Assembly (NCBI RefSeq): GCF_002895485.1
Contig: NZ_AZRK01000014.1
Span: forward strand, 10,149 to 49,386
DNA from: Petrotoga sp. 9PWA.NaAc.5.4
GTDB taxonomy: Bacteria > Thermotogota > Thermotogae > Petrotogales > Petrotogaceae
Direction: 5' to 3'
Length of the DNA: 39,238 bases
The notes beneath the pieces are model-generated. The model worked only from the letters and a program-made list of their open reading frames with translations, did no database searches and had not been told where the DNA came from. A program made the position numbers and the translations under genes. This document shows, in pieces, positions 1 to 11,021 of this stretch (positions are counted from its first letter, which is position 1; every line of letters starts with the position of its first letter).

Positions 1-255
1 TAAAATGGAGAACTTTTTAAAAGTAATCTTTTGAATTTAAAAGTGGGTTCAGGGCGGAGCCCCCCTCACCTCCTTCGGTACAAGTACCGAAGAGCTAAAG
101 AAATTCATAGTTAATAAGAATTAGATAGGTACTTTAGAAATGAAGTGTTTTTAATAGTAAGGTTTTGAATTTAAAACTAAAATATTGGCAAAACTTAGGT
201 TTTGGAATTCCTAAAATGAGTAGAGATAAAAATTAAGAAAGGGAGGTAAATCAAG
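1..255 (+). repeat. Leader region with one intergenic repeat unit
   Basis: This gene-free stretch carries one copy of the window's intergenic repeat. The first hairpin region (GGGTTCAGGGCGGAGCCC) starts near 46 and the second (TTCGGTACAAGTACCGAA) lies near 74-91, followed by the AT-rich tail. Downstream, 199-215 contains the near-palindrome TTTTGGAATTCCTAAA, followed by an ATGAGTA box at 216-222 that recurs before other genes. The Shine-Dalgarno GGGAGGT at 241-247 belongs to the peroxiredoxin gene. No convincing promoter was seen. Confidence 0.75.
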
Positions 256-906
256 ATGGAAGGTAGAATTCCTTTAATAGGAGAAAGGTTTCCAGAGATG
301 ACTGTAGTTACAACAGACGGTAAAAAAGAATTACCAAAAGATTATAAAGGTAAATGGTTAATTTTATTTAGTCACCCAGGAGATTTTACACCTGTTTGTA
401 CCACTGAGTTTGTTGAATTTGCGAAAAAGCATGATGAATTTAGAAAGATCAATACAGAACTATTAGGCCTTTCTATTGATCAAGTTCATGCACATATAAA
501 ATGGATGGAATGGATTAAAGAAAATGTTGGAGTAGAGATCACTTTTCCAATCATAGCCGATTCCCTGGGAAAAGTTGCAACAAAATTAGGTATGGTAGAC
601 CCTGAAAAAGGTTCTGCAACAGTTAGAGCTGTTTTTGTTATAGACCCTGAAGGAGTAATAAGACTTATTATGTATTATCCGTCAGAAGTTGGAAGAAACA
701 TTAATGAAGTATACAGAGCAGTGAAAGCTCTTCAACTTTCTGATAAACAGAAAGTAGTAGTTCCTGGTAACTGGCCTGAAAATTCTATATTAGGAAATAA
801 AGTAATCATACCACCTGTGGCAACATACAAAGATGCTTTGGAAAGAAAAGCATCAAGTCAAGAAGGGTATGATTGGTGGTTTAAAGTAAAAGAAATAAAA
901 GAATAA
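256..906 (+). CDS. Peroxiredoxin, archaeal/Prx6 type, one-cysteine
   Basis: Cytoplasmic thiol peroxidase that reduces hydrogen peroxide and alkyl hydroperoxides. The 216-residue length and the C-terminal extension after the thioredoxin fold (about 165-216) fit the Prx6/archaeal Tpx family. The active-site motif [12 protein letters not shown] puts the peroxidatic cysteine at C48, with T45 and R124 (TVRAVF) as the usual partners. C48 is the only cysteine in the protein. Archaeal homologues usually have one or two resolving cysteines near a C-terminal DWWF motif; here DWWFKVK has none, so a one-Cys mechanism with an external reductant is inferred. The start is the ATG nine bases after GGGAGGT. 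A strong terminator follows, so the gene is probably monocistronic. Confidence 0.95.
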   Translation: MEGRIPLIGERFPEMTVVTTDGKKELPKDYKGKWLILFSHPGDFTPVCTTEFVEFAKKHDEFRKINTELLGLSIDQVHAHIKWMEWIKENVGVEITFPIIADSLGKVATKLGMVDPEKGSATVRAVFVIDPEGVIRLIMYYPSEVGRNINEVYRAVKALQLSDKQKVVVPGNWPENSILGNKVIIPPVATYKDALERKASSQEGYDWWFKVKEIKE

Positions 907-921
907 GAATTTTTCAATATG

Positions 922-949
922 AACTGCACCTTAGGGGTGCAGTTTTTTT
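922..949 (+). terminator. Rho-independent terminator after peroxiredoxin
   Basis: Stem AACTGCACC / GGTGCAGTT (922-930 with 936-944), five-base loop, then a T run. It starts 15 bases after the peroxiredoxin stop codon. Confidence 0.93.
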
Positions 950-950
950 A

Positions 951-959
951 TGTTATAAT
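951..959 (+). promoter_or_regulatory. Possible extended -10 promoter element
   Basis: TGTTATAAT is a perfect extended -10 (TGnTATAAT) immediately after the peroxiredoxin terminator. No good -35 box is visible. If real, it would transcribe the repeat array 1032-1775 as a long leader of the M24 peptidase gene. Confidence 0.3.
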
Positions 960-1016
960 AATTTTAAAGATCGCATTTATAGGAATTTTTTGTTAGATAA
1001 ATTGGAAAATAAACGT

Positions 1017-1775
1017 GTGAATTTAAAAGCTGGCTCAGGGCGGAGCCCTCTCCCTTTCTCGGTACAAGTACCGAAGAGCTAAAAAAATAAACAATTTGTC
1101 AAAATTATATAAAGACTTTAAAATGAGGACTTTTTAAAAGTAAGATTTTGATTTTATAACGGGTTCAAGGCGGAGCCCCTTCCTCTCTCGGTACAAGTAC
1201 CGAATAACTTAAAAAATAAACAATTTGTCAAAATTAGAGAAAGACTTTAGAAATGAGTTTTGGGTTTAAAGTTGGGTCCAGGGCGGAGCCCTCTCCTCCC
1301 CCTCGGTACAAGTACCGAAGAGCTAAAAAAATAAATAATTGGTCAAAATTAGATAAGGACTTTAGAAATGAGTTTTGGGTTTAAAGTTGGGTCCAGGGCG
1401 GAGCCCTCTCTCTCTCGGTACAAGTACCGAAGAGCTAAAGAAATAAACAATTGGTCAAAATTAGATAAAACTTTAAAATAGAAGACTTTTTAAAAATAGG
1501 GTTTTGAATTTAAAAGTGGGTCCAGGGCGGAGCCCCTCTCCCCTCCCTCTCTATACGTAGCGAAGAGTTTAAGGAAATTAAGAATTAAAATGAAACTTTA
1601 GAAATAATAATTTTCTTAAAATAGGGTTTTTAATTTAAAGCGGGTCCAGGGCGGAGCCCGCGCCCCCTCTCGGTACAAGTACCGAAAAAGTTAAAAAATT
1701 CAGATAAGGACTTTAAAAATGAGAACTTTTGGAAAATAAGTGTGTAAATTTAAAATGGGTCCATGGCAATTTCCA
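1017..1775 (+). repeat. Array of seven intergenic repeat units (last one partial)
   Basis: Tandem units begin with a GGGTCCAGGGCGGAGCCC-like block at 1032, 1161, 1274, 1389, 1518, 1642 and a truncated GGGTCCATGGC at 1757, so the period is 113-129 bp. Most units have two hairpins: GGGC-GGA-GCCC and TCGGTA-CAAG-TACCGA. These are joined by a pyrimidine-rich spacer and followed by an AT-rich tail with the boxes CTTTAGAAATGA and TTTTGAATTTAAAA. The unit at 1518 has a degenerate second hairpin. The array fills the whole gap between the peroxiredoxin terminator and the M24 peptidase leader. No protein-coding potential is seen. Confidence 0.9.
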
Positions 1776-1817
1776 ACGTGAGTAAAAAATAATTTTTTAA
1801 GGAGGAAATACAGATAT

Positions 1818-2894
1818 ATGAAAGAACAAAGATTAAACGAATTTTTAGATCTTATGCGAAAACAAAATATTCACCAAGTTATAATTACTTCCACTCCTTC
1901 TTTGTATTATTTTTTAGGAGAATGGATAGAACCAGGAGAACGCCTCCTTGCGTTTTATGTAAATATTTTTGGAGAAACAAAACTAATATTAAATGAAATG
2001 ATAAAAATAACTAATTTGAAAGAAGTTGATATAATAAACTACTCAGATTCTCAAGATCCTATAATAATATTATCTCAGCTTATTAACAAAGACAAAACGA
2101 TAGGAATTGAAGAACAGTGGAGATCAGGGTTTCTATTAGATTTATTAAAAATCATAGGAACAGTTTCTGTGTTTCAAAACATAACACCGTTAATAAGCAA
2201 GTTAAGAATGAAGAAGGATTCTGAAGAAATTGAACTTATGCAAGCTTCTTCAATTATAAACGATTCATCAATGGAGAAGGTTATAAGTGTAATTCCTGAG
2301 ATGTTACCTGAGAAATACTTAGCAAAAGCAATTAAGAATATTTTTGAAAGAGAGGGCGCGGACGAAGTTTCTTTTGAGCCAATAGTAGCGTATGGAAAGA
2401 ATGCTTCAGATCCTCATCATATCCCTCAAAATACAAAGATAAAAGATGGAGAAGCTGTATTAATAGATATGGGATGTATAAAAGATCATTATTGTTCTGA
2501 TATGACAAGGACAGTTTTTTTTGGAAACCCTATAGAAACTTTAAAGAATATATATCAAATTGTTTTAGAAGCAAATTTGAAAGCTATAGAAAAAGTAAAA
2601 CCTGGTGTTATGGCTTATGAAGTTGATGATGCTGCAAGAAGTGTTATAAATCAAAAAGGTTATGGCCAATATTTTATACATAGAACAGGTCATGGTGTAG
2701 GATTAGAAATACATGAGATGCCTTATATATCACAAAATAGTCAAATTATTCTTGAAGCTGGCATGATATTTTCTATAGAACCTGGTATATACTTACCTGG
2801 AGTTGGAGGAGTTAGAATCGAAGATTTGGTTCTTGTAACCGATGATGGATGCCGAGTTTTAAACAAGTTTCCAAAAGAACTTACAATAATATGA
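1818..2894 (+). CDS. M24 family metallopeptidase (Xaa-Pro aminopeptidase/dipeptidase type)
   Basis: Cytoplasmic peptidase expected to remove an N-terminal residue preceding proline, or to split X-Pro dipeptides. At 358 residues it matches the two-domain Xaa-Pro peptidases: a creatinase-like N-terminal domain (about 5-130) and a pita-bread catalytic domain (about 138-350). All five metal ligands are visible: D217 (LIDMG), D228 (SDMTR), H292 (GHGVG), E321 (IEPG) and E335 (RIED). HRTGHGVG and EIHEMP are classic for the family. The ATG follows AAGGAGG (1799-1805). The gene sits downstream of a long repeat array, and no terminator is obvious after it. PepP and PepQ cannot be separated by eye. Confidence 0.92.
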   Translation: MKEQRLNEFLDLMRKQNIHQVIITSTPSLYYFLGEWIEPGERLLAFYVNIFGETKLILNEMIKITNLKEVDIINYSDSQDPIIILSQLINKDKTIGIEEQWRSGFLLDLLKIIGTVSVFQNITPLISKLRMKKDSEEIELMQASSIINDSSMEKVISVIPEMLPEKYLAKAIKNIFEREGADEVSFEPIVAYGKNASDPHHIPQNTKIKDGEAVLIDMGCIKDHYCSDMTRTVFFGNPIETLKNIYQIVLEANLKAIEKVKPGVMAYEVDDAARSVINQKGYGQYFIHRTGHGVGLEIHEMPYISQNSQIILEAGMIFSIEPGIYLPGVGGVRIEDLVLVTDDGCRVLNKFPKELTII

Positions 2895-2959
2895 AAGCCT
2901 ATAAATTTATGAAAAAATAAGAATTTAAAAGTGTCATAAAGTTTTAAGAATTTTTTATA

Positions 2960-2968
2960 TGATATAAT
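2960..2968 (+). promoter_or_regulatory. Extended -10 promoter for the cyclodeaminase-like/tgt pair
   Basis: TGATATAAT fits an extended -10, about 90 bases upstream of the next gene. No good -35 is seen 17 bases upstream, which extended -10 promoters tolerate. Confidence 0.45.
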
Positions 2969-3059
2969 ATTAATGAAAATAGAAAATTATAGATACTTTA
3001 GAAAATATAATTTTTAGAATTTTAAAATGAATAAAAATAAGAAATAGGGGGTGAATGAA

Positions 3060-4759
<1,700 letters not shown>

Positions 4760-4779
4760 TAGGAATTTTAGAAATAAAG

Positions 4780-5400
4780 CGTTTTTAAAAATAAGCTTTT
4801 GAATTTAAAATGGGTCCAGGGCGGAGCCCTCCCCCTGTCGGTACAAGTACCGAAGAAGCTAAAGAAATAAACAATCGATCAAAATTAGATAGAGACTTTA
4901 GAAATGAAGCGTTTTTAAAAATAAGCTTTGAATTTAAAATGGGTCCAGGGCGGAGCCCTCCCCCCTCCTTCGGTACAAGTACCGAAGAGGCTAAAAAAAT
5001 AAATAATCGATCAAAATTAGATAGAGACTTTAGAAATGAAGCGTTTTAAAAAATAAGCTTTTGAATTTAAAATGGGTCCAGGGCGGAGCCCTCCCCCTCT
5101 CGGTACAAGTACCGAAGAAGCTAAAGAAATAAACAATCGATCAAAATTAGATAGAGACTTTAGAAATAAAGCGTTTTTAAAAATAAGCTTTTGAATTTAA
5201 AATGGGTCCAGGGCGGAGCCCTCCCCCCTCCTTCGGTACAAGTACCGAAGGGGCTAAAAAAATAAATAATCGATCAAAATTAGATAGAGACTTTAGAAAT
5301 AAAGCGTTTTAAAAAATAAGCTTTTGAATTTAAAATGGGTCCAGGGCGGAGCCCTCCCCTCCCTTCCTTGGCTACAAGTACCAAAAAAGTTAAAGGAATT
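4780..5400 (+). repeat. Array of five intergenic repeat units
   Basis: Units start at 4812, 4941, 5074, 5204 and 5337, giving spacings of 129, 133, 130 and 133 bp. This is the most regular array in the window. The first four units are nearly identical over the whole period, including the tail AATAAACAATCGATCAAAAT. The last has a decayed second hairpin (TTGGCTACAAGTACCAA), still partly self-complementary. The near identity suggests recent tandem amplification or homogenisation. An open frame runs through 4810-5049, but only because the period is sometimes a multiple of three. Confidence 0.92.
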
Positions 5401-5516
5401 AAGAATTAGTGAAGATTAGAGCTATGGAGGTATTTTGTAAAAGAATCAACGCTAAAATATACATATAATAAGGATTTTGGAATTTCTAAAGTAAGTACTA
5501 ATTAGAGTGAGGAGGG
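5401..5516 (+). promoter_or_regulatory. Leader of the 5523 gene with conserved upstream box
   Basis: After the last repeat unit, TTTTGGAATTTCTAAAG near 5475-5491 matches a block before the peroxiredoxin gene (TTTTGGAATTCCTAAAA). The GTAAGTA box at 5491-5497 then precedes the Shine-Dalgarno GGAGGG (5511-5516). The role is unknown. Confidence 0.4.
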
Positions 5517-5522
5517 ATGATA

Positions 5523-5879
5523 GTGAAATCTTATATAAAGTATTATAATGAAATTAAACCAGATTATCAATATCAATTAGACCTTGCTAAAAAATTTTCA
5601 GAAATACCACAAATCTTTTCAAGAAGTGTTAGCAAACTGTTAGAAAAGATATACGGTGAGGAAAAGGTCGATAAAAAATTATTTGAGGAATATGTGCAAT
5701 TTGATCCTGATGAAGAACCTTATTTTAAATTTAAAAATGAGCTATACGAATTTTTAGGAAATGATTGGAAAGAAAGCGATTTACCCAGTATAATAGAAAA
5801 AATGGCGAGATCTGCTCATTCGAGGTATAAACAAATAAAAGATGATTACGATAGAACTGAAACCTTTAGATTATCATAG
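5523..5879 (+). CDS. Small hypothetical protein
   Basis: I do not recognise this 118-residue protein. It is soluble, charged and rich in Lys, Glu, Asp and Tyr, with no signal peptide or membrane segment; helices are likely at about 15-45 and 85-110. The middle is acidic (QFDPDEEPYF). I chose the GTG at 5523, six bases after GGAGGG. The ATG at 5517 directly touches the Shine-Dalgarno and would add only two residues. A strong terminator follows, so the gene is a single-gene unit behind the five-copy repeat array. Confidence 0.75.
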   Translation: MKSYIKYYNEIKPDYQYQLDLAKKFSEIPQIFSRSVSKLLEKIYGEEKVDKKLFEEYVQFDPDEEPYFKFKNELYEFLGNDWKESDLPSIIEKMARSAHSRYKQIKDDYDRTETFRLS

Positions 5880-5884
5880 CGAAT

Positions 5885-5905
5885 AAGGGGCGAAAGCCCC
5901 TTTTC
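5885..5905 (+). terminator. Rho-independent terminator
   Basis: AAGGGGC-GAAA-GCCCCTT (5885-5902) followed by T residues. It has a GNRA-type tetraloop and ends the 5523 gene. Confidence 0.92.
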
Positions 5906-5946
5906 TATACATCCTAATCACTAAGAGAAAGGCGGAAATGGGATAA

Positions 5947-6333
5947 TTGAAAAAAAATTCTCAAATCAATATAAAAAAAGTATCTGATTATTTTTGGAAA
6001 ACTCTTTTTTTCATATACATAATCCTGGTGCTTTATCTTACTGTATCCGTGCCAAAAATAAATTATAATACTTTCAAAGGAGAAGATAAAATAGTTCATT
6101 TTTTAATATATTTCATCGGAGCAGATCTTTTTTTTACGGCTTTTTACAAAAAGTCTAAAACACTTTATTTTTTTATTTTTTTGAGTTTTTTCCTATTAAT
6201 TCCGTTTATAACCGAATTTTTGCAATTACTAACGCCTTATCGTTCTTACAGTCTATTAGATATGGCTGCTAATTACGTAGGCATTTTTGTAGGTTATTTA
6301 TTTTTTATGTTTAAATACAAAGCGTTTAACTGA
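5947..6333 (+). CDS. VanZ-like small membrane protein
   Basis: Integral membrane protein of 128 residues with about four hydrophobic segments (about 19-36, 48-66, 73-92, 103-123). The pattern DKIVHFLIY, then ITEFLQLLTPYRSYSLLDMAANYVG, is the VanZ-family signature (DK..HF, TE..Q, R..S..D...N..G). The biochemical role of this family is unclear; VanZ itself gives low-level teicoplanin resistance. The start is a TTG at 5947, because the upstream ATG at 5938 stops after two codons; AAAGGCGG (5928-5935) is a weak Shine-Dalgarno. It leads a three-gene run with a TPR protein and an exported protein. Confidence 0.8.
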   Translation: MKKNSQINIKKVSDYFWKTLFFIYIILVLYLTVSVPKINYNTFKGEDKIVHFLIYFIGADLFFTAFYKKSKTLYFFIFLSFFLLIPFITEFLQLLTPYRSYSLLDMAANYVGIFVGYLFFMFKYKAFN

Positions 6334-6353
6334 AAGATGAAAGAGGTGTCATT

Positions 6354-8123
6354 TTGAGTAACATTAAGTATGCTATTGTCTATTTGACTTTGGATCCCGA
6401 TTATGCAAAATTTAATAATTTACCTGTAAAATTACCCATATTGGCACAAGATTTTCAAAAAGCCAGAGAGACGAATAAAATACCTTTAGAAGTTATAATA
6501 AGGGGTTTAGAAGCGCAAACAGAAGTTGACAAAAATAACAAATATTACATATCTTACTTAACATACTATTATTATGAAGCTTTTAAGAAGTATTTGAACC
6601 AAGGTGATTTCGATAAAGCAAAGAGCTTTTTAGATAAAGCGGCAAAAATAAATCCTGATTATAGACTGTATTTCTATACAGGGCTTTATTTTAAAAGTCT
6701 TGGTAACTATGAACTTGCAGAGTTGAATTTGAAGCAAGCTTTAAAAGAAAAACCCAATTTTGCGTATGGATATTTTGAACTTGGTAACTTGATGTTTGAG
6801 AGAGGAATATATGATGAAGCTTTGGAGAACTACATGAAATCAATTGAATACGAAAAAGATTTTTCTCTAAGTTATTTGAAAATAGGCGATGTTTATATGG
6901 AAAACGCAAGATATGAAGAAGCGGCATCTTACTATAAAAAATGTATCGAGAATGATAAAGAATTTATTCCAGCATATGAACGATTAGGTGTGGTATTGAA
7001 CATGATGCAAAGATTTAAAGAAGCACATATCATTCATCAAAAAGCTATAGCGATTGATGATAAAACATATGAAATATACTATAACGATGCTCATTCGTTA
7101 GCAAAATTAGCGGAACATAACAAAGCTGTTGAAGCGTTGGAAAAGGCATTGAAAATACAAGAAACTGATTACATATTACATGAACTCGCTTTAGAATACA
7201 AGAACGTTGGAAGATATTTAGAAGCGGTAAAAACAGAAGAAAGAGCTTTAGAAAAAGCCGATTACGAAAATGTAGACATGATAAAATTGACGTTATTGAA
7301 GTTATCGGTTATAATTGAAGATTCAAAAAGAGTTTCAGATTATTATAACTCTTTGGTTAATACAAAATATTATGAACCAGCAAGAAACCTTAAATTATTG
7401 TTCGATATCTCTCAAGGAGATGTAAAATCAGTTATTAAGAATCTTTCAGAAAATCAAATATTAGACTTTGGTTCACTGTTAGAAAGATTGCACAATATAG
7501 ATTATTATTTAAACAAATTAGAAAACTTTGCAGATCCAATAATTACAGATTCACTTTTAGAAAGTATAAATGAGTTGGGAGAAATAGATCCTTTTATTCT
7601 GGCTGATAATTTGAATGAGAAAGGAATAAGAGAAGAGTATGTTAATTGGCTAACAGAAAATACAATTTTTCCCAAAGACGTTCCTTTGGGGATAGAATTA
7701 ATAACCAACAGTCTATTACTTTGCGGGTTTAACTATGGACTTTCGGAAAGGGTATCAACTATTTTATCAAAACTTCTCTGGAAAGATGGAAACGGATTAG
7801 CATTTGGACGTTTGTTATTAAAATTTTATCAAGATAGAATTTTCGGAGAAAAATTACCCCTTGAAGACTTTATCAAGGAAAATATCGAAGAGATAAAAGA
7901 TATGTCTTTTTATTTTGCTCAAATTATTGCAAATTACGAAGAATTTTTGATGGATTTTGACTCTATGTTAGAATTTCAAATAAAAAATTTTGAAGAAGCT
8001 TTATATGTCTTTTTATCGATGGCAAGGTTGGAAATAACCATAGAAGAAATTAACTCAGAAACTTTTCTTGATGAGAAGGTAAAAACTATAGCTCTCTTTG
8101 TATCTTTTCTTAACCAATTGTGA
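6354..8123 (+). CDS. TPR-repeat protein
   Basis: A 589-residue protein with about seven tetratricopeptide repeats between residues 75 and 300 (for example PDYRLYFYTGLYFKSLGNYE and ELGNLMFERGIYDEALENY), which form a protein-binding solenoid. The C-terminal half (300-589) is helical without a recognisable domain. No signal peptide is seen, so it is probably cytoplasmic. The start is TTG at 6354, five bases after GAGGTG. The gene begins 20 bases after the VanZ-like gene and ends nine bases before the next start, so it is co-transcribed and may act as a scaffold for its membrane and exported neighbours. No catalytic motif was found. Confidence 0.85.
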   Translation: MSNIKYAIVYLTLDPDYAKFNNLPVKLPILAQDFQKARETNKIPLEVIIRGLEAQTEVDKNNKYYISYLTYYYYEAFKKYLNQGDFDKAKSFLDKAAKINPDYRLYFYTGLYFKSLGNYELAELNLKQALKEKPNFAYGYFELGNLMFERGIYDEALENYMKSIEYEKDFSLSYLKIGDVYMENARYEEAASYYKKCIENDKEFIPAYERLGVVLNMMQRFKEAHIIHQKAIAIDDKTYEIYYNDAHSLAKLAEHNKAVEALEKALKIQETDYILHELALEYKNVGRYLEAVKTEERALEKADYENVDMIKLTLLKLSVIIEDSKRVSDYYNSLVNTKYYEPARNLKLLFDISQGDVKSVIKNLSENQILDFGSLLERLHNIDYYLNKLENFADPIITDSLLESINELGEIDPFILADNLNEKGIREEYVNWLTENTIFPKDVPLGIELITNSLLLCGFNYGLSERVSTILSKLLWKDGNGLAFGRLLLKFYQDRIFGEKLPLEDFIKENIEEIKDMSFYFAQIIANYEEFLMDFDSMLEFQIKNFEEALYVFLSMARLEITIEEINSETFLDEKVKTIALFVSFLNQL

Positions 8124-8132
8124 GGTGTGAAT

Positions 8133-10757
8133 ATGAAAATTGGTTTTAAAATATACTCTTTATTAGGATTTTTTGTTATTATCAGTTCTATTTTTTATGC
8201 AGTAAACATCACTTTAATTTCTCCTCAAAATGGTTCAAATAACGTTGATATCAGAAGTTCTTTCAGATGGCAAGTAAGCCAAGGAGGGGATTTTAGATAT
8301 AACGTTTATATATCTGAAGATGAAAATATAGATCAAAATGATCTAAAGATTCAAGATATTTTTTCAACTTTTTACACCGGTGATGTGCTTAAACCCAACA
8401 CTACTTACTACTGGAAAGTCGAAGCTGTAGATACTCAAGGGAATATATATTCCAGCCCAGTTGCAAAATTTACAACAAGAAGCCTACGACCTGGAGATGC
8501 ATATATTATTTTTTTTGAAAACTATAAAAAAATAATACCTGTTGCGTTGAATTATGTAGGTGTTACTGAGAATAGTTTAATTCTCTTTAATGAAGATAAA
8601 ACCGTTAATAAAACGATTAATTTAGAAGAAAATATTGTAAATACAATTTCTGATAATAAAAATATATTTGTTGCAACTGAAAGAACTACATATATTTACG
8701 ATAAACATCTAAACAAGATAGAACTTCAGATTAATGACAAGATAAAAGACTTTGCTGGAGAGAATGTTGTTTATAGTGAAAACTCAATTTATGTTTTGAG
8801 TGATGATTATAAGATAATTAAGCAAATTGAATTTCAGAACATTGTAAAAGCATTGGTAAATAATGGAAAATTATACGTATTAACAAAAAATTCTCTATTA
8901 GAAGTAGATAACAACTTTAATGTATCAAATAGCTTTAAAATCAACCAGTCACCTCAAGATTTTATTTTTATAGAGAATGAATCAGAACATATAATAGTTA
9001 TTTTAACTAATGAAAACATGGTTGCACTCAACTTAGATTTTCAAAAAGTTGCAGAAGAAAAATTCCCATTATTAACTCGAAATTATCAAAGAAAGTTATA
9101 CGGATACTACGATAAAATAGTGCTTCTTTCTAACAAAAAAAGTTTAAATTTCTATGGAACCGACCTTAGTTTAATAAAATCATTAACTTTTGACGAAAAC
9201 TTTGAATTTTTTGTCCCCATAAATGAAAAAAGATTTGTTTTATTAGGAGACAGCATAAGGGCTTTTGAAATGGATGGGAACTTGATTTGGAGTTATGCTA
9301 CCTTAAATAAATTAGAGATTATATCTGAACCCTTAGTATATGATAAAGGATTAATAGTAGGAATAAAAGATTTTATAACAAGATACTTAGTGCTTTACGA
9401 TAATTTTGATCAGAAACACTATTATTATAAACAATCAGAAGAAAAACTGTTTTATGAACTTGAAACTGTTGAAGAACCTCATGCTGAAATAACAGCCCCT
9501 TCAACACCTTCAACACCAGTAACCGTAACTTTTGAATTTCAAGACGAAATATTTATAGAAGAGCCGATAACACCACCACAACAAGATACTACATTATCAG
9601 AAATTCCTCTAATTGTTGAAGAAGAACCATTTCCACCTTATGAACCAGAAGAACCAGAAGAACCAGAATTTATCAAAATCTTTGAAAAGCCATATAATGA
9701 ATATATTTATGGTGCAAAGTTTGATGGAGAATACTTTTATCTTTATGGTTATGAAGATATTCACGGGTGGGATGCAAAAATATGGAAAGTAGATAAATTT
9801 GGTAACATAATATTAGAAAAGTCTTTGCAAGGGCAAGACACCGATTTCTTTAGAGATGCAATAATCACAAACGATGCAAGTTCACTTCAGACAAATATTA
9901 TTGCTGTAGGAGATACATTATCATACGGATTAAACGGGAACGCATATATCGTTTCTTTAACAGATGATGGTTCGATAAATTACCAAATAAACTATGGAGA
10001 TATAGGCAGGGATAACGGAATAAAGATCTTGCAAATAGATGAAGAAAGTTTTGCAATTGCCGGGAACATATTCATAAATAAAAAATTATCAGATATATTT
10101 GTATCAAAATATCTAATTGACGGTACAAGGATCTGGACATACAATTTTGGCGGAAACGATGTTGAGATTGCTATAGACATAAAAAATACTCAAGATCAAG
10201 GGTTCATCGTTGTTGGTGCCACAAGGTCTTTTGGAGCAGGTGGCTTTGACGTTTATATATTGAAACTTGATTATTATGGAAACATGAAATGGCAATATGT
10301 TCATGGTGATAGTTACGATAACATTCCCGTTGGTTCTATACAGAAAGGTAAAGTACACTATATTGTTTATGAGACCTCTTCTAACCCAAGAAAATTAGGT
10401 GTTTTGGAAGTAGATGAATTAAATGGATTTAAATCTTCTTTTGAATATACTGTTAATGAAGCGGGAAAACTACTCGGAGTTTCACAAATTGAAGATAAAT
10501 ATTTTGCTTATGGATACAAAGTAGAAAATAACAAAAAAATAGGTGTTATATATGAAATTAATTTGAAAGATCAGTCATTTAATGAAGTCAACACTTACAA
10601 ATTTGACAGTAATTTTGAAATAATGGGATTAATAAAACCAGATAATCAAGATTATTTTTATATTTTTGGAAACATAGAGAACAATAAACGTCAAAACATT
10701 TGCTTTATTAAAGTTCATGAAGATAATTTTTTTAACAGAGAAAATGTTGATCAATAA
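8133..10757 (+). CDS. Exported protein with FN3-like domain and beta-propeller repeats
   Basis: An 874-residue protein starting with a Sec signal peptide (K at 2 and 6, hydrophobic 8-22, cleavage probably after FYA). A fibronectin-III-like domain follows (about 25-115, with PNTTYYWKVEAVD). Next is a blade-rich beta-propeller region (about 120-440), then a Pro/Glu linker with EEPEEPEF (about 450-510). A second propeller follows (about 510-860) with repeats such as GFDVYILKLDYYGNMKWQ, typical of secreted outer-surface propellers. The ATG at 8133 is preferred since the GTG at 8127 overlaps the Shine-Dalgarno GAGGTG. It is probably located in the periplasm or toga space; the function is unknown. 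Confidence 0.85.
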   Translation: MKIGFKIYSLLGFFVIISSIFYAVNITLISPQNGSNNVDIRSSFRWQVSQGGDFRYNVYISEDENIDQNDLKIQDIFSTFYTGDVLKPNTTYYWKVEAVDTQGNIYSSPVAKFTTRSLRPGDAYIIFFENYKKIIPVALNYVGVTENSLILFNEDKTVNKTINLEENIVNTISDNKNIFVATERTTYIYDKHLNKIELQINDKIKDFAGENVVYSENSIYVLSDDYKIIKQIEFQNIVKALVNNGKLYVLTKNSLLEVDNNFNVSNSFKINQSPQDFIFIENESEHIIVILTNENMVALNLDFQKVAEEKFPLLTRNYQRKLYGYYDKIVLLSNKKSLNFYGTDLSLIKSLTFDENFEFFVPINEKRFVLLGDSIRAFEMDGNLIWSYATLNKLEIISEPLVYDKGLIVGIKDFITRYLVLYDNFDQKHYYYKQSEEKLFYELETVEEPHAEITAPSTPSTPVTVTFEFQDEIFIEEPITPPQQDTTLSEIPLIVEEEPFPPYEPEEPEEPEFIKIFEKPYNEYIYGAKFDGEYFYLYGYEDIHGWDAKIWKVDKFGNIILEKSLQGQDTDFFRDAIITNDASSLQTNIIAVGDTLSYGLNGNAYIVSLTDDGSINYQINYGDIGRDNGIKILQIDEESFAIAGNIFINKKLSDIFVSKYLIDGTRIWTYNFGGNDVEIAIDIKNTQDQGFIVVGATRSFGAGGFDVYILKLDYYGNMKWQYVHGDSYDNIPVGSIQKGKVHYIVYETSSNPRKLGVLEVDELNGFKSSFEYTVNEAGKLLGVSQIEDKYFAYGYKVENNKKIGVIYEINLKDQSFNEVNTYKFDSNFEIMGLIKPDNQDYFYIFGNIENNKRQNICFIKVHEDNFFNRENVDQ

Positions 10758-11012
10758 TTTCTACACTTTAAAAATGAGAATTTTTTAAAAATACTCTTTT
10801 GAATTTAAAAGAGGGTTCAGGGCGGAGCACCTCACCACATCGTTTACGGTTTCAACTGCAAAAGTATCTTTGAATTTAAAAGTGGGTCCAGGGCGGAGCC
10901 CTTCCCCTCTCTCGGTACAAGTACCGAAAAAGTTAGAAAAATTAAATGTGAACTTTAAAAATGTAGCATTTCTAAAAATACTCTTTTTAATTTAAAAGCG
11001 GGTCCAGGAAGG
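10758..11012 (+). repeat. Three intergenic repeat units (mixed subfamilies, last truncated)
   Basis: Repeat heads begin at 10813, 10884 and 11000. The first is only about 71 bp long and carries the alternative arm CACCACATCGTTTACGGTTT, which matches the minus-strand units near 21500 and 21680. The second is a standard unit with TCGGTACAAGTACCGA. The third stops after GGGTCCAGG and runs straight into AAGGAG, the Shine-Dalgarno of the next gene. No other content is seen in this gap. Confidence 0.85.
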
Positions 11013-11021
11013 AGTAATTAT

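Noticed and set aside
4810-5049. 79-codon ORF with an internal repeat (MGPGRSPPP blocks)
   Set aside because: It is an open frame running through two intergenic repeat units and ends in the next; it has no Shine-Dalgarno and follows the DNA repeat, not protein constraint.
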